A stretch of DNA of 22,992 nt from NCBI GenBank assembly GCA_947461805.1, contig CANHMJ010000007.1, forward strand, positions 1 to 22,992. The letters are read 5' to 3'. This document shows, piece after piece, positions 1 through 7,777 of this stretch; within the stretch, counting starts at the first letter, position 1, and each line of letters starts with the position of its first letter. The notes beneath the pieces were generated by a model. It had not been told where the DNA came from. It ran no database searches and worked only from the letters and a program-made list of their open reading frames with translations. This DNA is from Burkholderiaceae bacterium (lineage in GTDB: Bacteria; Pseudomonadota; Gammaproteobacteria; Burkholderiales; Burkholderiaceae). Both the position numbers and the translations under genes were made by a program.

Positions 1-255
1 ACTAGTAAAGCCCTTGCTTTGGGGCCTACCGAGTTTCGTTTAATGCAGTTCTTAATGGCGAATCCGGAGCGGGTACATTCCCGTACTCACCTTTTAGACA
101 ATGTGTGGGGTAATGAGGTATACATCGAAGAGCGTACGGTTGACGTGCACATTAAACGATTGCGCGCTGCTTTAGCTCCTTTTGCTTGTGATCATTATGT
201 AGAGACGGTTCGCGGAAGCGGCTATCGGATTACGAAGAACCCAGTAAATACATAG
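1..255 (+). CDS. phoB: PhoB response regulator, C-terminal part (5' end outside window)
   Basis: Partial gene open at the left edge; the reading frame enters at base 1 and stops at TAG 253-255. The visible 84 residues form an OmpR/PhoB winged-helix DNA-binding domain: the FRLMQFL helix, then the recognition-helix stretch RTVDVHIKRLRAAL, then the wing ETVRGSGYR. Nearly all side chains that contact the Pho box in E. coli PhoB are kept, as I recall them (the Arg and His of RTVDVH, the Arg pair of the recognition helix with one Arg-to-Lys change, and Thr and Arg of TVRG). It should therefore read a classical Pho box, which matters for the repeats at 8631-8659. The receiver domain is not in the window. 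It is followed 61 bp later by phoR on the same strand, so it is assigned as PhoB rather than another OmpR-family regulator. Confidence 0.93.
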   Translation, partial: TSKALALGPTEFRLMQFLMANPERVHSRTHLLDNVWGNEVYIEERTVDVHIKRLRAALAPFACDHYVETVRGSGYRITKNPVNT

Positions 256-316
256 CGTTAACGCCGCTGAGGCGATGCTTTGCTCTGCGCCGCTGGGTAT
301 GCTCTAAGATAACGCT

Positions 317-1615
317 ATGTTTGCTGCAATTGCCCGCCTTTTTGTACTCTTAACGTGTTCCATTGCACTGTACTCGCTCACTCTGTCGGCATGGGGTCAT
401 TGGGCTGCACTTAGCATTGCGCTCACTGTACTAGCTCTTCCGCTGGGGTATTTCTACCTCAAGCTATCCATTCTTAAAAAATACGTACAAGCCGATGAGT
501 TAGAGCGTCTACCTGCTGCCAGCGGATTCTTGGAAGACCTCTTTTTTCGTTTGCAACGTTACGTTAAGGCAATCAAGCAGCGTATTTTTGAGGTGGAGCG
601 TCAGCATCAGCGGTTTATTGAGGCCTTTCAGGCCTCGCCCAATGGCATTGTAATGTTAGATAACCAAGATCAAATTGAGTGGTGTAACGCCATTGCCGAA
701 CGTTTTTTTGGGCTGAACTTTAAGCGCGATGCGATGCAGCGCATTAACTATCTGTTCCGCAATCCCGAATTTATTCAATATTTAAGCACCCGCGACTTTG
801 AAGAGCCTTTAGTAATTGAAAAAATGGGCCCAGGTTCCAATCTCAGCCTCCGAATCCAGGCATTTCCATTCGCCGATAACAGGCGCTTATTGTTAGCTCA
901 AGACGTTACTGACTTGTATAAAGCAGAGGCCATGCGCCGTGACTTCGTTGCAAACGTATCGCATGAAATGCGCACACCCCTTACGGTGATGATGGGTTTC
1001 TTGGAAACAGTTCAGACCATTGATTTGACGCCCGCTCAAAAAGCAGACTACCTTGAGCTCATGATGGTGCAAGGTCGGCGCATGAAAAGTTTAGTTGAGG
1101 ATTTACTCACCTTGGCTAATCTAGAGGCTAATGCTTTACCGGTGTTACAGGATTCAGTCAACGTAGTAGATTCGGCGTTTCCACTATTGAAGAATGATGC
1201 CGAGGCTCTATCGCAGGGTGCTCACCAAATCCATTTCGAAGCAGAGTCGACCCAATTGCTCTTGGGTAATGAGCATGAATTAATGTCAGCTTTTGGTAAT
1301 TTGATCTCCAATGCCATCCGCTATACGCCGAGCGGCGGGAACATAACGGTACTGTGGGGTGTTAATGCCAATGGGCAGGGGATTTTTTCAGTTCGCGATA
1401 CCGGTCCGGGCATTAGTGCTGAGCATTTGCCCCGCTTAACCGAGCGTTTTTACCGTGTTGATCGCAGTCGCTCACGCGATACCGGCGGTACAGGGCTGGG
1501 CCTTGCGATTGTGAAGCACATTGCCAGCCGCCACCAGGCTCAGCTCTTGATTGAGAGTGTGCCTGGAGCTGGCAGCCAATTCACTTTGATTTTCCCTTCG
1601 GAGCGAATTGTTTAA
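317..1615 (+). CDS. phoR: Phosphate regulon sensor histidine kinase PhoR
   Basis: Membrane sensor kinase that phosphorylates PhoB under phosphate limitation, 432 aa, the usual PhoR length. Two hydrophobic helices lie at about residues 5-22 and 28-50 with almost no periplasmic loop, as in PhoR. A basic linker (50-100) and a PAS-like domain (about 101-200, starting FQASPNGIVMLD) follow. The dimerisation/phosphoacceptor motif VSHEMRTPL places the phospho-His at 216. The ATPase domain shows the N box (NLISNAIRYTP, near 328-338), the G1 box DTGPGI (361-366) and the G2 box GGTGLGL (390-396). ATG 317 has no strong Shine-Dalgarno sequence, so translation may depend partly on phoB. Its last 35 bases overlap the 3' end of the convergent ppk gene. 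Confidence 0.96.
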   Translation: MFAAIARLFVLLTCSIALYSLTLSAWGHWAALSIALTVLALPLGYFYLKLSILKKYVQADELERLPAASGFLEDLFFRLQRYVKAIKQRIFEVERQHQRFIEAFQASPNGIVMLDNQDQIEWCNAIAERFFGLNFKRDAMQRINYLFRNPEFIQYLSTRDFEEPLVIEKMGPGSNLSLRIQAFPFADNRRLLLAQDVTDLYKAEAMRRDFVANVSHEMRTPLTVMMGFLETVQTIDLTPAQKADYLELMMVQGRRMKSLVEDLLTLANLEANALPVLQDSVNVVDSAFPLLKNDAEALSQGAHQIHFEAESTQLLLGNEHELMSAFGNLISNAIRYTPSGGNITVLWGVNANGQGIFSVRDTGPGISAEHLPRLTERFYRVDRSRSRDTGGTGLGLAIVKHIASRHQAQLLIESVPGAGSQFTLIFPSERIV

Positions 1616-3704
1616 TCAACTCTAATTGGGCAATCACTGGAGCCTGATTGATGCGGGGCTTCACCTGTTGGTAGCTGCCATCCGGATTCATTTTCCATGC
1701 CGTTGTATTGTCTTTGAGCAGTAGTTTTAATCCTTCTGTGACAACACGTTTTTTCAAAGTCCGTTCTTTAACCGGAAAGGCTACCTCCACCCGTCGAAGC
1801 AAATTCCGATCCATCCAGTCAGCGCTGGATAGATGCACCGATTCTTTGCCTGCGGCATAAAAATAATAGATGCGGTGGTGCTCCAAAAATCGGCCAATGA
1901 TAGAGCGGACGGTAATGTTATCTGACAAACCTTTAACGCCCGGTTGCAGGGCGCAAACGCCGCGCACAATCAGTTGGATTTTGACGCCTGCTTGCGATGC
2001 TTTATACAGTTCTGCAATGATAGTTGGCTCAAGTAGGGCATTCATTTTGGCGATAATGAGTGCCTTTTTTCCTGCTTTGGCCGCTTTTGCTTCGGCGCGG
2101 ATGTGCGCAACTAACTCATCTAGCAAAGTAAAGGGCGATTCCCATAACTCACGGGTTTCCAGGTGCAAGGCTGTGCCAGTGAGCTGCTGAAAGACCAGAT
2201 GCACATCGTTGGTAATGGATTCATCGCAGGTCATGAGGCCAAAATCGGTATAGAGCTTGGCTGTTTTTGGATGGTAGTTGCCGGTACCTAAATGCACATA
2301 CCGCACAAGTTGCGACTTGTTTTTCTTGCCCGCAATCTTCTCTCGCCGAACCACTAAGAGCATTTTGGCGTGGCATTTATGTCCCACCACGCCATACACC
2401 ACATGGGCGCCAACACTCTCTAACTTAGCCGCCCAATTGATATTGGTTTGCTCGTCAAAGCGAGCCAATAATTCAAGCACAACCGTAACTTCTTTGCCGT
2501 TGCGTGCCGCTTGAATTAAGGCATCCATCACCGGGGAATCATCCCCCGTACGGTATACCGTTTGTTTAATGGCCAAAACATCTGGATCATTTGCGGCTTC
2601 GCGCAATAATTGCAATACGGGCTCAAAGCTCTCGTAGGGGTGGTGCAGCAAGATATCGCCATGGCGAATTTTTTCAATGATGGAATCGTCTGGGTCAGTC
2701 GAGTCTTGCTGGCCTGGTTTGGTTAGGCCAAATGAGGATTTGGGGCGGTATAAGGCAAATTTGAGTTCGGGCTTGTCGACTAGATCAGGTACCTGAGATA
2801 GGCGGAGTAAATTCACTGGCCCATCTACTCGATAGCAGTCTTGCGGCTGTAGACCATTTTCCTTACGCAATCGCTCTACCAGCGCATGGGGTGTGTCGAT
2901 CGACGTTTCTAGGCGTACGGCATCACCCAAGTGGCGGGTTGGTAATTCCCCTTGCAGAGCTTTACGTAGATCGGTGACGTCATCATCTGAAACAAATAGC
3001 TCAGAATTGCGTGTTACACGAAACGGGTGGCACTCAACAATACTTAAACCAGGAAACAAACTACCCACAAATTTTTGTACAAACGAGGATAGAAGTACAA
3101 AGCCATAATCGGACTTAGCAAGGTGTTTTGGCATATGAATGACCCGCGGCAAGGAGCGGGGTGCCTGCACAACGGCGAGGCGAGCTCGCCTACCAAACGC
3201 ATCCTTGCCATCCAAGGAGACAATAAAATTTAAGCTTTTATTTGCAACCTTCGGAAATGGATGGGCTGGATCTAGCGCAATCGGTGTCAGTAGCGGTAGC
3301 AATTCAGTTTGAAAGATACGATGCGCCCATTTTTCTTGCTCTGGCGTCCAGTCTTGGGCGAATATAAATCGTATTCCGGCCCGCTCTAATTCCGGCTGAA
3401 TGGTATCTTTGAACACCGCATATTGACGTGCAACTAATGTGTGGGCATATTCCGTTACTTTGTCGTATGCCTCCGAAATACTGAGGCCATCCGCTTCGAT
3501 TTTTCTTGGATCCGTTTGCAATTGCTCCTTGAGTCCAGCAACGCGCACCTCAAAAAATTCATCTAGATTACTTGACACAATCCCCAAAAAGCGTAAACGC
3601 TCCAAGAGGGGGTTATCGGGGTCCTCGGCCTGAGCTAGTACTCGGGAATTAAATTCCAAAATACCAATTTCTCGATTTAGAAGGGGGATGGCCATTTTTG
3701 TCAT
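1581..3704 (-). CDS. ppk: Polyphosphate kinase 1
   Basis: Catalyses reversible transfer of the ATP gamma-phosphate to polyphosphate. At 707 aa it has the normal PPK1 length and domain order: N-terminal helical domain (NREIGILEFNSRVL; LRFLGIVSSNLDEFF), head domain, and two phospholipase-D-like C-terminal domains. The autophosphorylated histidine lies in the motif HAKM (His445), matching E. coli His435, and the second catalytic histidine is in FLEHH near 608-610. LGTGNYHPKTAKLYTD and YLSSADWM-like segments (here HLSSADWM) are also present. Two Met codons lie close together (ATG at 3704 and at 3695) and neither has a clear ribosome site, so the start is uncertain by three codons. It is divergent from ppx with a 105-bp gap and ends inside the 3' end of phoR. 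Confidence 0.97.
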   Translation of the reverse strand: MTKMAIPLLNREIGILEFNSRVLAQAEDPDNPLLERLRFLGIVSSNLDEFFEVRVAGLKEQLQTDPRKIEADGLSISEAYDKVTEYAHTLVARQYAVFKDTIQPELERAGIRFIFAQDWTPEQEKWAHRIFQTELLPLLTPIALDPAHPFPKVANKSLNFIVSLDGKDAFGRRARLAVVQAPRSLPRVIHMPKHLAKSDYGFVLLSSFVQKFVGSLFPGLSIVECHPFRVTRNSELFVSDDDVTDLRKALQGELPTRHLGDAVRLETSIDTPHALVERLRKENGLQPQDCYRVDGPVNLLRLSQVPDLVDKPELKFALYRPKSSFGLTKPGQQDSTDPDDSIIEKIRHGDILLHHPYESFEPVLQLLREAANDPDVLAIKQTVYRTGDDSPVMDALIQAARNGKEVTVVLELLARFDEQTNINWAAKLESVGAHVVYGVVGHKCHAKMLLVVRREKIAGKKNKSQLVRYVHLGTGNYHPKTAKLYTDFGLMTCDESITNDVHLVFQQLTGTALHLETRELWESPFTLLDELVAHIRAEAKAAKAGKKALIIAKMNALLEPTIIAELYKASQAGVKIQLIVRGVCALQPGVKGLSDNITVRSIIGRFLEHHRIYYFYAAGKESVHLSSADWMDRNLLRRVEVAFPVKERTLKKRVVTEGLKLLLKDNTTAWKMNPDGSYQQVKPRINQAPVIAQLELIKQFAPKGKSK

Positions 3705-3742
3705 GAATAGTCTATGTTATGCCATCTTTATATTTCAGTAAT

Positions 3743-3760
3743 GTGTCATTTGGATTGCAT
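3743..3760 (+). promoter_or_regulatory. Possible degenerate Pho box between ppk and ppx
   Basis: Two half-sites spaced exactly 11 bp, gTGTCAT (3743-3749) and aTTGCAT (3754-3760), match the CTGTCAT consensus at 6 of 7 and 4 of 7 positions. A TAGTAT sequence (3773-3778) lies 12 bp downstream and could be the -10 of a promoter for ppx. The match in the opposite direction, for ppk, is poorer. PhoB control of ppk is established in E. coli. This site is weak and could be chance. Confidence 0.3.
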
Positions 3761-3809
3761 ACAATAAGCCTTTAGTATCTGTGGCATTACCCCATAAAGA
3801 CCGATCCAT

Positions 3810-5333
3810 TTGAAAGAAAAGACTGTGACAACCCCGACTGACGCCTATGTTGCTGCCGTTGACCTAGGTTCGAATAGCTTTAGGATGTTGATTGCGCAGG
3901 TGGTCAATACACCATCCGGGATGCAATTGCGACCGATTGACACCCTCAGGGAGTCAGTACGAATTGCTGCCGGCCTCACGGACAAAAAATTATTGGGTCA
4001 CGAAGCCTATGAGCGGGGTATATCGGCCATTGGACGCTTTGGCGAGCGTTTAAGGGGCTTTGATTTGGCCCAAGTGCGGGCGGTGGCAACCAATACCTTA
4101 CGGGTTGCGCGTAATTCAGCGGATTTTATTAAGGATGCCGAAAAGGCCCTAGGTTTCCCGATTGAGGTGATTGCCGGGGTTGAGGAGGCGCGTCTGATTT
4201 ATATTGGGGCCGCCCATGAGGTGTCACCGGTTCAAGGCAATCGACTGGTTGTCGATATTGGCGGCGGGTCAACCGAGCTGATTATCGGTGAGGGCTATAA
4301 GCCCCAATTGATGGAGAGCCTCTACATCGGCTGCGTTTCCCACAGCATGCGTTTTTTCCCTAAGGGAGAGATTGATGCCCATGCGTTTAAAGAGGCTGAG
4401 CTCACCGCGCGCCGTGAAATCCAGGTCATCGCAGAACCCTTTGTAAAGCAAGGCTGGAAGCAGGCCATTGGATCATCTGGCACTGCGCGCGCATTAGCCG
4501 ACATCATTGCCCAAATGGGCTATGGCAATGCGCCAAAAGGCTTTATTACTAAGCCAGCTTTGAAGGCAATGAAGCACGATTTACTGCGTTATGAGCACAC
4601 CAGTCAGATTCCCGTGCCGGGTCTAAAAGACGATCGACGCATTGTTTGGCCGGGCGGCTTGGCAATCATGCTGGCCGTCTTTGAGGAGCTTGGGATTGAG
4701 TTAATGGAGGTAACCGATGCGGCGCTTCGGGTTGGCGTTCTCTATGACCTGCTAGGACGTTCACAGCACCACGACATGCGTTTTGTGACGGTAGAGCAGT
4801 TTATGGATCGGTATTCGGTTGATCGGCAGCAGGCCAAGCGGGTGGGTAGTTTGGCGAGCAATTTCTTATCGCAATTGCCTGTCTTGGATAAAGAAGCCAG
4901 AATGAATAACTTAGTCTTAATTGAGTGGGCTGCTAATCTGCATGAGATTGGCTTGTCGATTTCCCATAACAGCTATCACAAGCACTCAGCGTATATTGCT
5001 GGCAATGCTGACATGCCCGGATTTTCAAAAAATGATCAGCTGCGCCTAGCTACCTTGCTCGTGGGTCACACCGGCAAACTCGGCAAGCTAGCCAGCAATA
5101 CCCAATTTTTAGATTGGCGCATGCTGTTTGCCTTACGGCTCGCGCAGTTGCTTTGCCGTGGTCGAAGCGATGCCCAATTACCCGAGGTTAGTGTCAGCGA
5201 GTCTGGCGCCAGTTTCATGGTCAGTATTAAGCAGAGCTGGTTGGAAAACCACCCACTCACTGAATTTAGCCTGCGCAAAGAGGCCGCAGAGTGGGAGCGG
5301 ATTGGCAGGCCCTATCAAATCGAGCTGACCTAA
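3810..5333 (+). CDS. ppx: Exopolyphosphatase (Ppx/GppA family)
   Basis: Hydrolyses polyphosphate processively from its ends to release Pi; the GppA activity (pppGpp to ppGpp) is a possible alternative or addition in this family. The protein is about 500 aa, close to E. coli Ppx (513). The actin-like ASKHA core carries both phosphate-binding motifs, VDLGSNSFRM near residue 18 and VDIGGGSTEL near 148. A C-terminal HD-type helical domain follows, with LHEIGLSISHNSYHKHSAY around 385-403. The given start is TTG 3810; GTG 3825, five codons in, lies just behind a purine-rich GAAAAG and may be the true start. The divergent partner is ppk, so synthesis and breakdown of polyphosphate share an intergenic region. 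Its stop lies 26 bp from the convergent olsB-like stop. Confidence 0.94.
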   Translation: MKEKTVTTPTDAYVAAVDLGSNSFRMLIAQVVNTPSGMQLRPIDTLRESVRIAAGLTDKKLLGHEAYERGISAIGRFGERLRGFDLAQVRAVATNTLRVARNSADFIKDAEKALGFPIEVIAGVEEARLIYIGAAHEVSPVQGNRLVVDIGGGSTELIIGEGYKPQLMESLYIGCVSHSMRFFPKGEIDAHAFKEAELTARREIQVIAEPFVKQGWKQAIGSSGTARALADIIAQMGYGNAPKGFITKPALKAMKHDLLRYEHTSQIPVPGLKDDRRIVWPGGLAIMLAVFEELGIELMEVTDAALRVGVLYDLLGRSQHHDMRFVTVEQFMDRYSVDRQQAKRVGSLASNFLSQLPVLDKEARMNNLVLIEWAANLHEIGLSISHNSYHKHSAYIAGNADMPGFSKNDQLRLATLLVGHTGKLGKLASNTQFLDWRMLFALRLAQLLCRGRSDAQLPEVSVSESGASFMVSIKQSWLENHPLTEFSLRKEAAEWERIGRPYQIELT

Positions 5334-5359
5334 CTTAGCTCGCCCCTACGGTAATTCGT

Positions 5360-6283
5360 TTATTTCCCCAAAAAGTGCTTGGCATAGCGGGGGTTGATTT
5401 CCGATAAGCGCAACATCGTCAAGAGGTCGGCGGTATTAAAGTCGGGATCCCAAGCGGGCGCACTGCAAATTTTTGCCCCTAACTTCAAGTAGCCCTTAAT
5501 TAAGGGAGGTGGCTCAACATCGAGTCCGCCATTCAGGCGAGCCAGCGGTAACGGTACTTTTGGAAAGCCGTGGCATTCAATTGGCGCAACTTGATCATCA
5601 CTCAGACCGTTATAGAGGCTGGCAGCAAAGTGGCCGCCATCGGACATCGGGATGCTAGCGCAACCCAACATGATTTCGTAATTGTTTTTCAGCATGTACT
5701 CAGCTAACCCACTCCACAGGGCCATGATGACTGCACCCGAACGGTAGTCTTGATGCACACAAGAACGACCTACCTCGACCATCTTGGGGCGTAGATGCTG
5801 CAAGCGGGAAAGATCAAACTCGGAATCCGAATAGAGCTTGCCGATTTCCTGCGCCTTGTGGGGCGGTAGAACGCGGTAAGTGCCAACCACACGAAGAGTG
5901 TCTTCATCGCGAATGATTAAGTGGTCGCAATAGGCATCAAATTCATCGACATCCAAGCCTTCAGCGTGACTTGCTAAGGTGGCGCCCATTTCTTCTGCGA
6001 ATACTTTAAAGCGTAAGCGCTGCGCCTCTTGAATTTCACCCGCATCTTTGGCCCACGATACCTTCAGTGCAGGGCGCTTTGATTTGATTACGGGACGGGC
6101 TACTTCGGGGACAGATTGCAATTCAGCACGGGTACGCTGGGCAAACGCCTTACCAAATAAACGCTTTGCCATTTTTTTGGAAAGCAATTTCTTAATTGGG
6201 CGCAGTTTTTTCATGCGCTCTACTGTCGTCGTGCTTTTAAAGAACACATCGAATGGAGCGAATGGATTGGGCATGTCTGACAT
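5360..6283 (-). CDS. olsB: OlsB-like ornithine-acyl-ACP N-acyltransferase (GNAT family)
   Basis: Probable first enzyme of ornithine lipid synthesis: transfer of a 3-hydroxyacyl chain from ACP to the alpha-amino group of ornithine, giving lyso-ornithine lipid. The 307-aa protein has a basic N-terminal region (20-70) and then the GNAT-type acyltransferase core of the OlsB/'putative hemolysin' family: QRLRFKVFAEEMGA (88-101), DEFDAYCDHLIIRD (113-126), VVGTYRVL (132-139), VEVGRSCVHQDYR (169-181) and LGCASIPMSDGG (206-217). A ribosome site AAGG (6294-6291) lies 7 nt before ATG 6283. It is the last gene of a four-gene minus-strand run and lies 40 bp behind dgkA. An acyl-homoserine-lactone-like or other N-acyl amino acid synthase role is the main alternative. 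The assignment gains weight from the PlsC/OlsA candidate in the divergent arm and the Pho-box context. Confidence 0.75.
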   Translation of the reverse strand: MSDMPNPFAPFDVFFKSTTTVERMKKLRPIKKLLSKKMAKRLFGKAFAQRTRAELQSVPEVARPVIKSKRPALKVSWAKDAGEIQEAQRLRFKVFAEEMGATLASHAEGLDVDEFDAYCDHLIIRDEDTLRVVGTYRVLPPHKAQEIGKLYSDSEFDLSRLQHLRPKMVEVGRSCVHQDYRSGAVIMALWSGLAEYMLKNNYEIMLGCASIPMSDGGHFAASLYNGLSDDQVAPIECHGFPKVPLPLARLNGGLDVEPPPLIKGYLKLGAKICSAPAWDPDFNTADLLTMLRLSEINPRYAKHFLGK

Positions 6284-6323
6284 AGAAAAACCTTATAAAA
6301 GTAAACCTAACTGTAAATTGCGT

Positions 6324-6731
6324 TTATGACATTTTCATGAATAAAGGAAGGCAAACGCAGACCCATAAAATGAAGGAAATGAGCAGGGCCAGCATCACGG
6401 CTGCAGATCCAAAATCCTTGGCGCGTTTGGATAAATCGTGGTGCTCAAAGGAGATGCGATCAATCGCCGCCTCCACGCTTGAATTAAGCAGTTCAATCGC
6501 CATCACGAGCACAATTGAGCAAATTAAGACGGCTTTTTCGAACAGTGATACTGGCAATACAACCGCAATTGGAGTTAGTACGACAAACAAACTGAGCTCT
6601 TGGCGAAATGCACTTTCCTCTTTATATGCAAACACCAGCCCGCGCCATGAGTTTTTCGCAGCATGCCAAGCACGTACCAATCCGCGATTGCCTTTGTGCG
6701 GATTTTGGTCAATGTGGTACGTATCTTTCAA
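6324..6731 (-). CDS. dgkA: Diacylglycerol kinase, DgkA type
   Basis: Small integral membrane kinase that phosphorylates diacylglycerol to phosphatidate with ATP. At 135 aa it is slightly longer than E. coli DgkA (122) because of a hydrophilic N-terminal tail. Family motifs are clear: EESAFRQE (38-45) on the surface helix, ELLNSSVEAAIDR (80-92), and KRAKDFGSAAV (102-112). Three membrane helices lie at about 47-63, 66-82 and 110-131. The frame opens at TTG 6731, 17 bp after the glycosyltransferase stop; no ATG is available near the N-terminus before the conserved region, and the ribosome site is weak. In this operon it competes for the diacylglycerol made by the PlcP-like enzyme, either returning it to phosphatidate or limiting its build-up. 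The undecaprenol kinase activity of Gram-positive relatives is a less likely alternative. Confidence 0.9.
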   Translation of the reverse strand: MKDTYHIDQNPHKGNRGLVRAWHAAKNSWRGLVFAYKEESAFRQELSLFVVLTPIAVVLPVSLFEKAVLICSIVLVMAIELLNSSVEAAIDRISFEHHDLSKRAKDFGSAAVMLALLISFILWVCVCLPLFMKMS

Positions 6732-6748
6732 TTAAAAATTCGCTTTTC

Positions 6749-7777
6749 TTAAGCCAAAGCAGTGCGGTGTACCGCAGGACTAGGGACAGGCTTTAAATGC
6801 CTTGCAAACTGTTCGGTCGAGGCCCGCCAGGAAAAGCGCTCAGCATGGGCTCTCGCCACCTCACGGGGGATCTTAAGAGCAGCGAGGCAAGCAGTACGTA
6901 AATCCTCATCCATAGCACCGGCTGGAGAGTCGCCAAGCACATCAATGGGGCCTGTAACGGGGTAGGCGGCTACTGGGGTGCCGCAGGCCATTGCCTCCAG
7001 CAAGACTAAGCCAAAGGTATCGGTCTTGCTCGGAAACACAAAGACATCGGCTGCCGCATAGACTTTAGCTAATTCGGGCTGGTTTAAAACCCCTAAGTAA
7101 TTGACGTTGGGATACTGCTGTTTGATTTTCGCCATGGCAGGGCCATCACCTACCACCCACTTTGATCCTGGCAAATCGATTTCTAGAAATGCATTGATGT
7201 TCTTTTCAACCGCAACACGACCAACATAGAGAAAAATGGGATGCGCTGAATTAAGGGCTTTTGATTCCTGCATTTTAAATATGTCGGTATCAACGCCGCG
7301 CGACCATAAAACGACATTGGTAAAGCCAAATTTTTCCAGATCGTCTTTGACAACAATGGTCGGGGCCATGACGGCCATCGATGGTCCATGAAACCAGCGC
7401 AAGAAGGCGTATGTCCAGGAAATGGGGATACCCGTTCTGGCGTGAACGTATTCTGGAAAGCGGGTGTGATAAGCAGTGGAGAAGGGCAGGCGATTGCGCA
7501 CAGCATATGCCCTGGCAGATAAGCCTAGGGGGCCTTCGGTGGCAATGTGAATAGCATCGGGCTCAAATTCCTTGATTTTGCGTGCTACGCCTTTCCCCGG
7601 AAATAGCGATAAGGAAATATCCGGATAGGTAGGGCAAGGAATGGTTTTGAACTGATTGGGTGTGATCATATCGATCTCGTGGCCCATTAAGCGCAGTTCA
7701 TGGCAGGTTTGTTTGAGGGTGCGAACAACCCCATTGACTTGGGGTTCCCACGCATCCGTTACGATCATTATTTTCAT
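6749..7777 (-). CDS. GT4-family glycosyltransferase, Agt-like diacylglycerol glycosyltransferase
   Basis: Retaining GT-B glycosyltransferase, 342 aa. Seen: N-terminal acceptor-domain motif with EPQVNGVVRTL (11-21), the Rossmann sugar-nucleotide domain beginning IFLYVGRVAVEKN (191-203), and the motif KTDTFGLVLLEAMACGTPVA (251-270), with Asp253 and Glu261 in the E/D-x7-E positions. This variant is typical of SQD2- and mannosyltransferase-like lipid glycosyltransferases. The start ATG overlaps the PlcP-like stop (ATGA, 4 bp) with a GAGG ribosome site inside that gene, so the two are translationally coupled. PlcP-Agt pairs are known from phosphate-starved marine heterotrophs, where Agt makes mono- or glucuronosyl-diacylglycerol. 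That acceptor is inferred here from the pairing; the sugar donor cannot be read from sequence. Confidence 0.8.
   Translation of the reverse strand: MKIMIVTDAWEPQVNGVVRTLKQTCHELRLMGHEIDMITPNQFKTIPCPTYPDISLSLFPGKGVARKIKEFEPDAIHIATEGPLGLSARAYAVRNRLPFSTAYHTRFPEYVHARTGIPISWTYAFLRWFHGPSMAVMAPTIVVKDDLEKFGFTNVVLWSRGVDTDIFKMQESKALNSAHPIFLYVGRVAVEKNINAFLEIDLPGSKWVVGDGPAMAKIKQQYPNVNYLGVLNQPELAKVYAAADVFVFPSKTDTFGLVLLEAMACGTPVAAYPVTGPIDVLGDSPAGAMDEDLRTACLAALKIPREVARAHAERFSWRASTEQFARHLKPVPSPAVHRTALA

Noticed and set aside
255..264. Perfect palindrome GCGTTAACGC at the phoB stop codon
   Set aside because: Short, overlaps coding sequence, lacks a T tract, and fits no Pho-box or terminator pattern; probably chance.
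1870..2190. Plus-strand open frame of 106 codons inside ppk
   Set aside because: Lies fully within the conserved ppk coding sequence and encodes no recognisable domain; a shadow frame.
6337..6735. Plus-strand open frame of 132 codons opposite dgkA
   Set aside because: The minus-strand frame has all DgkA motifs and fits the operon; the plus frame is its shadow.
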